Assembly: GCA_961205875.1 (NCBI GenBank)
Contig: OY540813.1
Location: 20,865,001 to 20,929,000 of the forward strand
Direction: 5' to 3'
DNA: 64,000 nt
Origin: Sialis fuliginosa
Taxonomy: Eukaryota; Arthropoda; Insecta; Megaloptera; Sialidae
The translations under genes were made by a program, and so were the position numbers. The notes beneath the pieces are model-generated. The model worked only from the letters and a program-made list of their open reading frames with translations. It was not told where the DNA came from and made no database searches. Position 1 is the first letter of the stretch; the number at the start of each line of letters is the position of its first letter. Positions 1-12,509 of this stretch are shown piece by piece.

Positions 1-301
1 AGTAGTTTTCGTGTCATATCGGAACAAATAAAAAATCAAATTATATTGCCTATAAAACGACGTATAGACTCAAAAATCTAATGTGTTTTCATTGTACTGA
101 CCGATCCATAAGATTTGTATTGTTATTTAAACACTATAAATGTATTTAAAAAAAACGTTACTTAATAATTATTATCTATACTGATTTATTTACGATTAAC
201 TCAAAACAAAGAATCAAAGTAAACATATTTGATAATAAATTTTATATAGGTATCGCTGCAACATCTTGATACAATATTGAACAGTATATATGTGTATTGT
301 A
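1..301. other. A+T-rich sequence, nothing assignable
   Basis: No open frame, inverted repeat or recognisable repeat family was seen before the first transposon begins at 304. Confidence 0.5.
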
Positions 302-303
302 TA

Positions 304-1418
304 CAGGGTGACCCATTTTATGTGTCCACCCCGGTTAACTATTTTTGGACAACTTCTATCGAAAAACATTTCAGACAAAAGTTGCACGATTTGAAAGGAG
401 ACATCGATGTACTGTAGTTAAATTTTCTTTAGGTAGCGGTTTTAAGGTTATTTCAAGGTCAACTCATTTCTTAAAAGGGAACTCCATGTTTTCAATGCAG
501 ATTTTTATACGACATGAAAAAAAATAGTATGTTTTACTTGAAATTTTTTTTCCTAAAAATGTAATCTGTCACAGCAACTTCAGTTTTTTAAAAACCACAA
601 CAACGTAACTTTGTCTACGGTTTTATCATCTCGTTAAATAAGTGTGTCGCAATAAAATATAAATAAACAATAAACAATGAAATCATTCACACTGTAGGTA
701 TCGGTCAGGTCTCGGTCCAATCTCGCTCCGATACAGCATATTGCAAAGAATGTTTTACTGAAGTGTGATCGAACCTGGCATGGATTGTCCCCATAGGTTT
801 GATCCACACTATCGATCCGCTTTCGGGCCGGTTTCGGTCCGATCTCGCTCCAATTAATTATAAATAAACAATAAACAATGAATTTATTCACATTATAGCT
901 ATCGGTCAGATCTCGGTCCAATCACGTTCCGATACAGTATAGTATCGAAGAATATTTTACTGGGGCATGATCGAATCTGGCATAGATTGTACCTATAGTG
1001 TGAATAGGAACTTCAGATCGTCTTCGATCATTCTAGTATTGATCATCGAGTTAAGCTTGATCTAAACTTGCGCGATAATGTGAATACCATAGGATTTGAT
1101 TGGAGCGATACCGGACAGAGACGAACTCGATAGTCTAGATGTCTAGATTGATCCTAAGGCTGTTGTGGTTTTTCGAAAACTGAATTTACTGTGCTGGATT
1201 GTATTTTAGCTAAAAAGTATTTCGGGCAAAACATAAGGAGTTGCCATTTAAAAAAATGATGTTGAATTTCAAATCACCTTGAAACCACCATCTTAAGAAA
1301 AACGAACCACAGTTCATCGATGTCCTCTTCGAAACCGTGCAACTTTTGTCTGAAATATTTTTCGATAAAAGTTCACCATAAAAAATTAACAGGAGTGGAT
1401 ACAACATGGGTCATTCTG
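304..1418. mobile_element. Foldback-type DNA transposon with long TIRs and TA TSD
   Basis: The left end CAGGGTGACCCAT and the right end ATGGGTCATTCTG are inverted copies, and both are flanked by TA (302-303 and 1419-1420). The similarity runs inward for about 200-230 bp: the segment around AGACAAAAGTTGCACG (about 373-388) reappears inverted around 1335-1355. TA duplications and a CAGGG terminus fit a Tc1/mariner-type MITE. The interior has no transposase; it holds a 201-bp tandem duplication listed separately. Confidence 0.75.
658..1010. repeat. 201-bp direct duplication inside the 304-1418 element
   Basis: AATAAACAATAAACAATGAA followed by a block containing ATCGGTCAG, TCTCGGTCCAATC and GATCGAA begins at 658 and again at 859. 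The copies differ by scattered substitutions. The open frame on the minus strand here (634-921) is a by-product of the repeat and is not a gene. Confidence 0.7.
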
Positions 1419-1420
1419 TA

Positions 1421-2400
1421 CATAGAATAAAATAAAATCCAAAATAACTGTCGGGAGAAAATTAGCAGCATGTTCAAATTAAATTAATTTAAAAAAAACA
1501 CACACAAAATCAAACATGACAGTTACATAAATTGAATAAGTCAAAACATTACTAATTAAATATCTGTATAATTAGATCATTGGCAGCCTACTTCATTTGT
1601 GATGGACATTTAAAAAATATATAGAAAAATGGTTACTATTTATTTTTTATGTCTCCCTGTTTAAATGGGTTGAATCACACATACACACAGTATTACGTGC
1701 ATTCTAACTCAAAAATATCACGAAAGAGCTGTAGTAAAGGATACCATCCAGCCGACATTAATATTCATATTTAAAACCAAAATTCTATAATATAATAATT
1801 ATCGACTTGTTAGCCATCCTTGGAGTAGATTATCCTAATTAGATAATAAATTTGAAATTATGCAAAGAACTAATTGTAAGTTAACTTTTAATGCAGTTAA
1901 ATTTATAATAATAACTCTGTATGATAATAACTATATCAAAACAAAAACTGGAAATTGGGAACATTTTGATAAATTAGTACGTTTTAGTCTAATTGAGTAA
2001 TAATCTGGTTTCAATATTTATGTTCTTTGTTAAACTAAATATTTACATGAAAATTAATGAATGAATAATTCAAATTTTCTATATACATTTTTTTATACAG
2101 AAAATACAAACAAGTAAATGCATTTTGCAATATGTAATTCAAAATTAATATTCAATGAAATGGATATTAAAATCAATTATTTTGTTTTTAAACTATCTGC
2201 AAAACCAAATGAATTAATACGAAGAGTATGAAATCAAATAAATTCTAAAAGAAAATGGTTAATTTTAATTTCCTTATTTATAAAATATATAAGTTAACAT
2301 TTAACAAAAACAGGTATAAATATTTGTCGATAAACCAGTTCTTATAAAATGTATGATAGAACTGGAATAATTGACATTGATATTTAGTATTATAAGAAAA
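1421..2400. other. A+T-rich sequence, nothing assignable
   Basis: Simple A/T-rich DNA with scattered ATTAATT runs and no coding signal or paired termini. Confidence 0.5.
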
Positions 2401-2408
2401 CGCTTGGG

Positions 2409-2430
2409 CGGGAACTATTAGTAGTTCCCG
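2409..2430. repeat. Short perfect hairpin
   Basis: CGGGAACTA and TAGTTCCCG pair perfectly around a TTAG loop. It sits in a small G+C-richer block (2400-2495) that also contains CTGATGAGG at 2457, probably the end of a retroelement fragment. Confidence 0.6.
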
Positions 2431-2703
2431 TCTGGAACTATGTACATATTAGGCTCCTGATGAGGACTTCTTGTGATGTCGCAACACGTACTGTTTTTGT
2501 TTTATTATTGTTAAGATATAATATATATTAAGTTTAATTGAAGTTTAAATTCATTTTGAAATTAACGTATCGTTCATATAACAATTAATTGGCATAACAT
2601 ATGTATTATATAAAATATATTATATAATCGTGTAAAGTTAATGAAAAGTCCTAGTACAACATGCAGGCAAGATATGAAATTAACAAAAAATAAAAAATAA
2701 TAA

Positions 2704-5700
2704 TAGTTCAGGAAACTTGTGCAAAAGTTCCAAATAATTCCAATAGTTCAGGGATTTTTCATGGATTTTGAGATAGTTGTGAGGAGTATTTTCTGAAAAG
2801 TCCCCATTCCTAGGTGTTGAGCAAACCCTACAATCAGGGTTGAAAGAAACAATTTTGAGTGTTTATAAAAATCGAAATATCTCCGAAACGATAATTACTA
2901 CACATTTGCAATTAGGCCCAAATGACGCAGAACTAAGTTCTTTATAGATACAGAGAACATTTTTTTAAATGTGGTCCCGTTAACTATGCTAAATTTGCAG
3001 TTAAACATTAAAAATATATATAATTCCATCTTGTACCACAAATATAACCTACTTTGCGGGCCCAAATTAAAAAAAATATGTTATTTTTGTCTGTGCGCAA
3101 TTTAATTTCGTGTCATTTGAGCCTAATTGCAAATTTGTACTATGTACCATACAGGAGATATGTTTTTTTTAATTCCAAACTTAGAAAAATTGTTGGTTAA
3201 AACAGTAGTAGTCAGAGTAACGAACAATTTCATAAATAGTCCAGTAATTTTAGATATAAATGCACTCAATCTGGGAAAAAATAGCAGTTAGCTGAATTTT
3301 TGTATACACCTTCGTTACAGTGTTATAAATAACGTGTAAAAAGTCCCCAACGATATCGTGTAGGCGTTGCGAGATATTGAAGGTCTAACGTGACGAAAAA
3401 CAGTTATTAACGAATATCTCGCTTCCTATTACTCGGAGGTCAATAAGGGTTATTATATAAATGGTGTGTTATAAAATTCTTAAGGTTTTTTCCATTTTTA
3501 AAAAGAAACAACCGTTCTCGTGGTAGAGCGCGGAGAAAGTATGGCTATATATTTGCATACGGTATGTTGCACTCTATGATAATTGACTATTTTCATATGA
3601 CTATTTGTACGTGAAAAAATTACAGGACAAAAATTAAAGAGTAGCTAATAATCTATAAGGTGTGTCATTCGGATATATTAAAAAAACATTTTTAATCAAT
3701 TTTAATCACATTTAGTAGAACTACAAACATAGCGATTTATGAAAATTTACCATTATTGTTCAATTTTGTGTTCAAAATCCACACCTAAATTTTTTCAAAG
3801 TTATTTAATGGTTCTACTAAAATAAGCTTAGGACATATTGAGTAGAAAAGAGAGAAAAAATGTGTTAAATTGACCTGCTTTAACAATAGGTACGTCAAAA
3901 ATTAAAAACTCGAAAAAAAATTATTTTATTATAAAATGCACCCTTTTTAAAATTTTATGTGTACTTATGTTATAAATATGACTAAACAGTAAAATTATAA
4001 ATATTTTTAGGCTACAAACATGTTGTCCCTGCGATTCTTTTTTATAATATTATAATTTTAAAACATTCGATTTTAAATAATTTCGCTTTGTAAAAACAAG
4101 TTTGTAAGTTCTTTAGTTAAGAATCTTAAAGAAACCTACCAAAACGTACCGTAAAAAAATCACTAAAAACCAAAACTAATAATATCGATATAATTTTTTG
4201 CTCTACACTTACAATTAGATACATATAGGGATATTTGTGAAAATATTCATCTATGTATTAAAATAAAATAATGTAATAACATGTATAAGTATCATTTCAT
4301 TTGAATGTTTATATGGAGCTGTGTTAATTAATAAATTAAGCTGTGTTTTTCTTCCCTGGACTATAGTAACATTTTCAGGCCTTATCGGTTTTACAGGATT
4401 AAAATGTAAGGATTGGGGTTCTCACATTAAGGTAATAAGAACATTAAATATTATAGAATATGAAATAATTATGGTTCCATACTATTAATGAATTAGTTGC
4501 TCCTTTATTTGTATGCCTTTTGTTTATAAAATAGATGGATCTATTGTACCTGTCTTGTTACGATCCTATAAAAATTGATCCAAGTATATTGTTTGGCTAC
4601 TGAAATTAACTATTTAATATAGTTAAATAAACACGCAAATATTTGCAGTGAATCGGTTAATTTTTCACAAATACCCGGACCGAAATTCCTCCCTAAACCG
4701 TTTCTAAAAATACATCATGTACTCTGTAATGTTGTTGAAGTAATACTTATAATAATATTCTATAATATATTTAATGGAATATGTTCATAATTTGAATTTT
4801 TTACATCAATACTGTAATAGGAACGTATCTGTTCTGGTATACAGTAATGTAGTAGTTTAAAAAATTACCCTTGTTTCCGTTACCACTGCATTAATCTTGA
4901 TGTTTTTGGTTTTGATTAGACGCAAAAATTTACGATATTTGAATAAGATTCTACAAAAAAATTTCGAAATAGCATCAGGGTCAACTAAAATCGAAAAAAA
5001 TGCAAAAAAATGTTTTTTAGTTAACTATATTTTTTTAAAGTCACAATGCTCCTTACGCTAGTACATAACTGATCTTAATAACCTTGATCTTATTTTATAG
5101 TAAATTATATTCTCTACAAAAAAAGTTATTTGCATCGTGTTCGTAGAGTGAATATTTTCAAAGAAAAACGCGAAAAACCGTGGAAAATTGTGCCCCGTCT
5201 GCCATTTATTTACGATGGCAGCGATATCACCGCTTAGGTTAGTCACAATTAAAAAAATATATGTATATTATCTATGCAAAATTTAATTCTGCGTCATTTA
5301 AGGGTAATTGCAAATTGGTTCTATGTACCGTTCAGGTGCTATTTCAGTTTTTATAATCTCTTAAGCTGTTTCTTCCAACCATGATTGCAGGGTTGGCTCA
5401 ACACTTAAGAATGGGGACTTTTACGAAAATACTCCTCACAACTAATTCTAAAACCCTGGAAAGTTTCATAACTATTGGAATTATTTAGTACTTTTGCACA
5501 GTATTTCTAAATTAATAGTATCGAGACTGAAATAAAATTGAAAATATTGTAAAAAAATTACATTTCGTTCACTATTTTTTCAAAAACCCAGCTCTCCTAA
5601 CATTAATATTTAACCGATCTCAATGTTCTTGATCTTATTTTAAAGAAAATTATATGCTCTACAAAAAAAGATATTTGCTATGTTTTCGAAGAACGTACGG

Positions 5701-6431
5701 TTTCAGATAAAAACGCGAAAAACTGTAGAAAAATGTGACCCATTCGCCATTTTTTTTAAGATGGCGACGGTAGCACAACTCGGATCAACTTGAACATTTT
5801 GGAGAATAACCAGAGTCATTAGTAGAACATTTTTACCAAAAATCATTTTGGTCCGAATTAGTTTCCGATAGTTGTTTAAATTTATGTTTATTTGACTTGA
5901 CTAATAATGTGTATAGCAAATTTAAATATCTTCTCCCAGGCAGGTAAATAAATTTTTCGGGGTTATTTTAAAACTTGGTTTTTGGACAGAAAGGTTCACT
6001 TAAAGGACTAAACAAAAAATAATATTTTCTTTTCAAATGTACCTATGTAAGAACCTAAAGAAAATACCTCCATTTTGATTTTTTTTTAAATATTCGACAT
6101 AATATGCATTTTTAAGTGTTTGTACTATAAAAGACATAACATAATAAATTATATTCATTTAAATCATTCGATTTTAAACAATTTAGGTCTATGAAAAAAG
6201 TTTGTCAGTTCTTTAGTTCAAAAGATACAACCATATTAAGTAAGCACTTCATTAAAAAAAAAATACCAAAAACCAAAATTAAAATAAGTGTATCTTTTTT
6301 TGCTCAACACCTACATATGGGGATTTTTCTGAAAAGATGCATCTAAGTACTGGGAACAATATGTATAAGTATCATTTCTATTGGAATTATTTAGAAGTTT
6401 ATATGGAGCTGTGTTTTTGTTTCCTGAACTA
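2704..6431. mobile_element. Large composite DNA-transposon block, 13-bp TIRs and TAA flanks
   Basis: TAGTTCAGGAAAC at 2704-2716 and its exact reverse complement at 6419-6431 are flanked by TAA on both sides (2701-2703 and 6432-6434), as in PIF/Harbinger insertions, although the TIR does not start with the usual GG. Inside are further related blocks. About 2704-2990 is inverted at about 5250-5517. About 4080-4363 recurs directly at about 6180-6431. About 4985-5240 recurs directly at about 5540-5790. A diverged terminus (CCCTGGACTATA) at 4355-4364 suggests a first unit of 1.66 kb inside the larger one. No transposase was recognised. Confidence 0.55.
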
Positions 6432-6683
6432 TAAAACAACAAAGATAAAATAAGAACCAAAACTGGTTTAATGAATTCTTAAGTACGTTAATAATAGTAA
6501 ACTAATGACTAACATAAATTATCTGCATAACATATGTGTACTTTCGTTTTTTATTAGATTTATGTATAGAAAATAACATCAACAATCTGAAAAAAATATA
6601 TTTGTTTTTTATTTAAATTAAATAAATTATTATTTAAAAATATTTAAAATACACCATGAGATATTTTTATATACTTCTAGGTA

Positions 6684-7071
6684 CAGTCGCCTGCAGAACT
6701 CGTCTGGCACCCTAAAGGCTAGAATCGCTTACAACAGATTTCAAATTGAAAGACAAACATCATCGGTTATCTTTTTCTATCAAGTTTAATATATTTAAAT
6801 ACTAAAATTCGGAATATCAAATATTTATTGCCACAAAATTTACGTATACAATTTTCAATAGATTACATAATAATTTAATTGCACAAATATATATGAGTAC
6901 TATAAACGAAGAGTAGTTCTTTATCTAGCAAATGAATTTCAAAATATCTTTCTTTGTTTGATACATGGAGAAATGATTTAAATATTATAATTGCACAAAT
7001 GGGAGGAGCCTACTAAGTTTGTGATAAACGAAAATGAATACAAACTGCAAGACCATTAATGCAGGTGACTG
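6684..7071. mobile_element. MITE, family M1 copy 1, TA TSD
   Basis: CAGTCGCCTGCA at the left and TGCAGGTGACTG at the right form TIRs with TA on each side (6682-6683 and 7072-7073). The interior, including AATCGCTTACAACAGATT and GGAGGAGCCTACTAAG, is shared with copies at 18887 (inverted) and 51314. Non-coding. Confidence 0.75.
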
Positions 7072-7087
7072 TACATATAAAAATATA

Positions 7088-7816
7088 TAGTGTGTCCCAG
7101 GATAGTTTGAACAAGAGCGTGTAATGAACAAAAAAATTTTGAATTTTGGAATGACATTTGGTGATCGAGTCCTGCTTGATGTAAAACTAACGTATACCAA
7201 ATATTAGTTGATTTGGTCTTCTACAGGTTATTTAAAAAAAAAAAAAGTTGTAAAAATTACCAAGAAAAAAACTATATTTTTCAAAATATGAAAAGAATCC
7301 ACAAAAAAAGTTTGATCAGAATGCAATTTTGTAACCCTATACCAAATTTCATTTTCATTTTCAATTTTCATTTTCAAAAACAAGCCGCGGTGTGACCCAT
7401 TTTTTCTTCAATTTTAATTTTAAGAACCAAAATGTTTTATTTCAAGAATTAATATTTTCATTGTTAATCGTTTTTTTGACAAAATTACCCAGAAATTATA
7501 GAAAAAAATAAATTAAAATTTTTTTCTCTTCACGATTTTTCCGGAAAATCATCAATTTGTCTTATTTGCGGTTTGATTTTTCGCGAATATCTCGACTTCT
7601 ACTTGATCAATATCAACTAAAAAAAAAAAAATAGGGTCACTTGTAAGGAACTCCTCTATCGATCTGTGGGAGGCGGAATACTATAACTTAATTTCTAGGT
7701 TAGGTAAGGTCTTTTTTAACGCAACACGTGATATTTGATAGTTGTTACGTCGGTAATGGCATATTCTTCAGGTTAACCTTATTTTATTTGGGGTGGAGTA
7801 ATGGTACATCACCCTG
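7088..7816. mobile_element. Possible degraded TIR element
   Basis: AGTGTGTCCCAGGATAG near 7089 and, inverted, CAGGGTGATGTACC ending at 7816 resemble the GGGTGtCCC-type termini of insect DNA elements. The TIR match is weak and the interior is simple A/T-rich sequence, so the boundaries are uncertain. Confidence 0.3.
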
Positions 7817-7819
7817 CCC

Positions 7820-8715
7820 GAAAAATAAGTTATAAAATTAAAGCAAATTAAATTATACGCAAATATTATTGCGCAAAACAAAATTTTAATGCTTAAATCG
7901 AAAAATGTTAATGCTCGAAAAAATTATTTTTAATGTCACACTTTATGTTAAGTATAATGTTCAGAATTCAAAATGTTATTGCTCAAATACAATATATTTA
8001 ATGCTCAAAGTATATAAAATATTACGCGCTTAAATATTACCTTTAATTATATATTAATTTTGATCATTTAAAATTTAAATTATATCTAAAGAACAACTGT
8101 AAATATTTTTATTATTAGATGATGAGTAATTCTGAATAAAAATAGAACTACTCTTCTATAATTAAAAAAATGTAAGTATAAAGTCCAACCGATAAAAAAA
8201 CAATATAGAATAAAAAATGAACTGATAAGTCAGTAGAAGTCAAGTTCAATTAAAATCTACATATTTGATTGTCTCATATCCTGAACACATTCGTACAATA
8301 TTTATAGTTTTATTTGCAAGGTTGAAGGAGGTGAGCGACAATCAATGAATTAATAATTTATTGATGTGAATGAATCGTTTAATACATGACAATTTGTCTT
8401 TTAGATTATTCAAAGGAAAATTAGCTATTGTTATATGTATTTCAATAATTATCTACTTATTAGGACATATATATTTTTGACTCCCCCGCCAAAAAAATAC
8501 AATTAAAAAAATTTAAATAAAAATATTATTAAATGTATGAACTTTCCGTATCATGACCATCCCCCTCCCTCCCCCCCTCCAATTCTAGATTCGCACCTGG
8601 TCAATTATAGATATTACAAATAATTGTACAATCACAATATGTAAATAAAAAATACACTGAAAGGAATAATAAAAAATATATAATATAATATAATAAAATA
8701 ATAATAATATAATAT
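7820..8715. other. A+T-rich sequence with a C-rich tract
   Basis: Unassigned. It contains TTAATGCTC-like motifs repeated loosely between about 7885 and 8010, a CCCCCTCCCTCCCCCC tract near 8561-8580, and an AATATAATAT run just before 8719. Confidence 0.4.
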
Positions 8716-8718
8716 AAA

Positions 8719-9061
8719 AGTCGGTGTCCTTTTTTCTTAAAAAGTTTTTTATTGGCATGGCACCGACTTCAAAAATTGCAAAAAAATGTTATATACCATT
8801 TAATGTTTTTAGGTTTTTTTGCCGGTTTGATTATATTTTTTTTTAAGATTTTTCTTTTTTTCTTTTGAGTGGCGTATGTGGAAGTCCATGATCAAATGTT
8901 GATAACATTATTTTAACGATACCAGCTCGGGAATATACACTTTCAAACAAACAAAAATCGTCCAAGTCGGTGTATATTTGTTAGAGTTATGCCCGAACAT
9001 ATACATGAAATATATATATTGTTGAACTGAGTACCTCCTACTTTTTTGAAGTCAGTTAAAA
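8719..9061. repeat. Dispersed repeat with GAAGTC(A/G)GT terminus
   Basis: The block begins near AAGTCGGTG and ends near TTTTTTGAAGTCAGTTAAAA, with ACCGACTTC at 8762 and AAGTCGGTG at 8964 inside. I recognise the terminal motif as a very common lepidopteran dispersed repeat. No coding capacity. Confidence 0.55.
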
Positions 9062-10610
9062 ACATGTATTTTAACATCATCTTTAATTATTTCAAATTAT
9101 TTGTATTTACAATACAAAAAACAAAACTCGATACTATATTCTTAGAAAAGGTATCGTTTAACAGCACAGTTTATTTTTGTTGCATACACAAACATTACAA
9201 ACGTTTGAATATAATTAGGTTTTGAGTTATACAAAGACGTAAAATGTGATTATAAAGTGAATAATTTTAATGAGAATAGTATATCATTAACATGGAAAGT
9301 GAATATTTGCATGCCAAATTAATTAATGTTTCAATTGTTTTTATATTAACTATAAAAATTCATGCAAAATATTTTCAGCACAATGATGATTCTTCATAGC
9401 AGATAATCTTTCTTATGGATTTAGTTATTTAAAAAAAATTATAATACGATATAGAATATTCATGAATTTGTCAGAATGTAAAGCTATAGAGGTCGCGAAG
9501 TTCGTAGCATTTATAACTGCATAAAAGTTAATTTTTGTATGCTAAAATACCTGTTTGTGAGGTTTTAGATACTTTTTAACTATTTTTTTTCTAATTATGT
9601 ATATTATATTGATACAACCGAAAAAATATTTTAAAGACTATATTTGTTTTATATTTTAAACTTGCATACTATCCTACATTATGTTTACCTTATAAATATA
9701 TTATTATACGAGGAACAAACTAACAGAGACATATGGTAATAAGTAAAAATAAATAACAAGAAATAATGTGAATATAATAATAATAAATTATTCATCTTTA
9801 TCATCACAAAGCCGTAAGAAATTCAAAGTCGTTTCCAAAAAAAATTGGTCCTTCGAAGCTAGGATATCCTGTAAATTTAGTTACTGATCATATACATACA
9901 ATCGCCAAAGTAAATTCTCCAACAAACTAAGTTTGATTCAATAGCTTTAAATTCCTATCGGTTCAAAACGCTATTAATATTATGACACATAAATTCAATG
10001 CTAGAAACTAATTTTCAACAAGTACAATAATGTACTTACATATTTTATAACAACTCTGTATATACCGTTAGTAACATGAAACTTTATGTCATATATTTAT
10101 AATTAATCTACATATTTATTACTTATAGAAATATTTGATCGAGTTAGTAGGTGTAAGAGAGTATGCAAATAAATAATTATTTTTTCATTAAAATTTTCAG
10201 TATCTGTTTAATTAATTTTTATACTTTTAATTTATAAATTATATGTGTGTGCAGTGTACATATACACATAAAGAATAATTTATGTTTTGTTTAATAACTA
10301 ACTGATTAGCTCGTGTTATATGTAATAAAAGTAATATAATTTTTCTCAGATTATTTATTTTTAATATAAAAAAATTCTCATATTATTATATTACTTTTAA
10401 AACGACTGTTATTTATATATTATTTCTGTTTGCTAAAAATATAAACTGCAGGTATTGTTTACCACGAGCTAATTCAGTGAGAAATTATTCATGATTAGAC
10501 ACAAATTAAATGATAAAGAGGGGGGAAATGTGGTATTAAACTAACAATATATAATCAATGGAGCTTAACCTTCAGCAATCGCAGGGAATTTTCCTGCACA
10601 ATACAACAGA
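9062..10610. other. A+T-rich sequence, nothing assignable
   Basis: No paired termini, open frame or known repeat seen. Confidence 0.45.
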
Positions 10611-10613
10611 GAG

Positions 10614-11300
10614 AATACCAATATTTATATAGTACTAGCGCATTGGACCCAGTGTTATCCGGGTTAATATCTACAAATTATACACCAAAACCTTCCTCGT
10701 AAAACAATCTACCCAACATGCCCGCCTAACATACCAACCCAATGTACCCATCCAACATGCCCATAATACACGAAAATGTTTATTTTCTGACTTCATGAAA
10801 TTTATACAAAATATCCACAAATTATACAACTAATGTCCGATATTATAAAGGAGCTAGCAAAATTTGCTAGCTAGCAATTACATTCAAATGGGGTATTAAT
10901 TCTGTACTAGTATCTATAGATTAGTTATGGAATTTAGAACAGTGACACTTCAACTAATTGTAACACAGTTGGCATCTTTCACCGTACAAAATAATTTTCA
11001 TAATATCACCACTGTTTTAATACCGTTGGTATTTACCTACAACGCGTGCGCGAAACTTATCAAAGTCATCAACAAACTCCAAAAGAACTGTCATATATGT
11101 TTGATATCTTATTTGAAAGTGCTTGCTAGCTAACAAATTTGCTAGCTCCTTTATAATATCGGACATAAACCTAACTTATCCATTAGTGAAACTCGGAATA
11201 AAATCCGTTCAGTAGTTACTAAGAAAAACGTGTAAAATTATATTTTCAAACTCCCAGGAACACCAGGTCTGATCTTAGAATTTGTATGAAAATCAAATAT
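10614..11300. mobile_element. Retroelement-like fragment interrupted by a MITE
   Basis: The flanks of the MITE at 10834 resemble the 3' region of a non-LTR retroelement: AAACTCGGAATAAAATCCG and TTCAGTAGTTACTAAG near 11185-11225 follow the usual 'host-like' pattern of such tails. Coordinates are approximate. Confidence 0.4.
10834..11165. mobile_element. MITE with GCTAGC-rich TIRs and TAA TSD
   Basis: TGTCCGATATTATAAAGGAG at the left is matched exactly in inverted orientation at 11146-11165. The similarity continues through GCTAGCAAA on both sides for about 43 bp. TAA lies immediately outside each end (10831-10833 and 11166-11168), which suits PIF/Harbinger-type insertion. The small frame at 10927-11133 is within the element and shows no family resemblance. 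Confidence 0.8.
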
Positions 11301-11639
11301 AAATAAATAAATAGGTTAGCAAAAATCATATAATCAATTTCGATATTTTCCTTTCTTGAAAGTGTATTATATTTCAATTTTATTTAAGTGTTAACATGTG
11401 TCAAAAATCATCCAACTATTCGACAAAAGATTTGAAATAAAAGTGATCAAGTTGATCTTAATTAATAAAATATTGAAACCGTAAATTATAGAATTCTATA
11501 TTCAATGGCTGCTATGTTTTTATAATACATAAATGGCCTTTGTATGCTGTGACATCATGAAACACAACACAACTTGATAGAGATTTTTTTGGTCTTTTGA
11601 TATTAAATCTCAGATTTTCATAAAATATTAATAGCTACG

Positions 11640-11750
11640 GATATTTCTCTATCGTATTGGTGAAAACCGCATTAAGATCGGTTCAGTAATTCCCGAGTCT
11701 ATAAGCCTCAGATAAACGAACATATTTTTTTATATATAGAGATTATAATT
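11640..11750 (+). mobile_element. Retroelement 3'-tail fragment
   Basis: ATTGGTGAAAACCGCATTAA followed by GATCGGTTCAGTAATTCCCG matches the tail pattern of a common lepidopteran non-LTR repeat. Only the tail is present. Confidence 0.45.
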
Positions 11751-11774
11751 ATTTTAACGTGGAGTTAAAGCATT

Positions 11775-11800
11775 ATGTCCGGTATTATAAAGAATTTGTT
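11775..11800. repeat. Solo terminus related to the 10834 MITE
   Basis: TGTCCGGTATTATAAAG nearly matches the TIR of the element at 10834; no partner end was found nearby. Confidence 0.4.
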
Positions 11801-12084
11801 CCAAATCAAAACCAAAGCAGAGTATTAAATTTAAATGACAGTTCACGGACAGCTATAATCCATTCTATATGTAGTATAGGTATTAATGAATGACTAATTG
11901 TAAGTGCATACACGTTTAATAGAAATAATAGAAAGAAGTTGTGTTTTATGAATACTGTAGGTATATCATAGAAGGATATCTATTTCACGTTATTATAAAT
12001 TTATTACCACTGTTCTAAAACACCTAACAATTTTCATAACTATTTAACACCTTTTAAATAGCGTTTCTTTAGTTTTGGTTTATA

Positions 12085-12495
12085 CAGGCCCGGATTTAGA
12101 AATTTGCCGCCCCTAGGCAGTTACGAAAATTGCCACCCCCCCCTCTCGAAACTAACAGTTTAATAAAACTTTTTTTTAATAAAACTCAGGACCTTTTTTT
12201 TTTTGGTCGCGTTGGTTTCAAATTTTATAAATTTTTATAAAATTACATTAGGAAACACTGAAAGACCTTTTTTTTAGTCCTGCTTGAGTTACATGTATAG
12301 AGAAATTATTGCTTATGGGTTGAAATTTTTACGTTTCGATTTTCGGATGGCAAACTCATCGAGAATGGAATCAAAATCAAATTCAATTCCCACGAATATA
12401 ACAAGTTTTCAAAGTTTCCACCAAAATTTGCCGCCCTTCAATTCTTGCCGCCTTAGGCAGCTGCCTACTCTGCCTGCATGGTAAATTTGGGCCTG
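12085..12495. mobile_element. hAT-type MITE with exact 8-bp TSD
   Basis: CAGGCCCGGATTTA and TAAATTTGGGCCTG are inverted termini. GGTTTATA occurs immediately outside both ends (12077-12084 and 12496-12503). An 8-bp duplication and a CAG start are hAT hallmarks. Subterminal TTGCCGCCC(C/T) and CTTAGGCAG/CCTAGGCAG blocks occur near both ends. The 66-codon frame at 12284-12484 is inside the element and is not gene-like. Confidence 0.88.
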
Positions 12496-12509
12496 GGTTT
12501 ATAATACGG

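Noticed and set aside
634-921. 95-codon minus-strand frame with two similar halves (DRDLTD)
   Set aside because: The similarity of the halves is the 201-bp tandem duplication inside the 304-1418 transposon.
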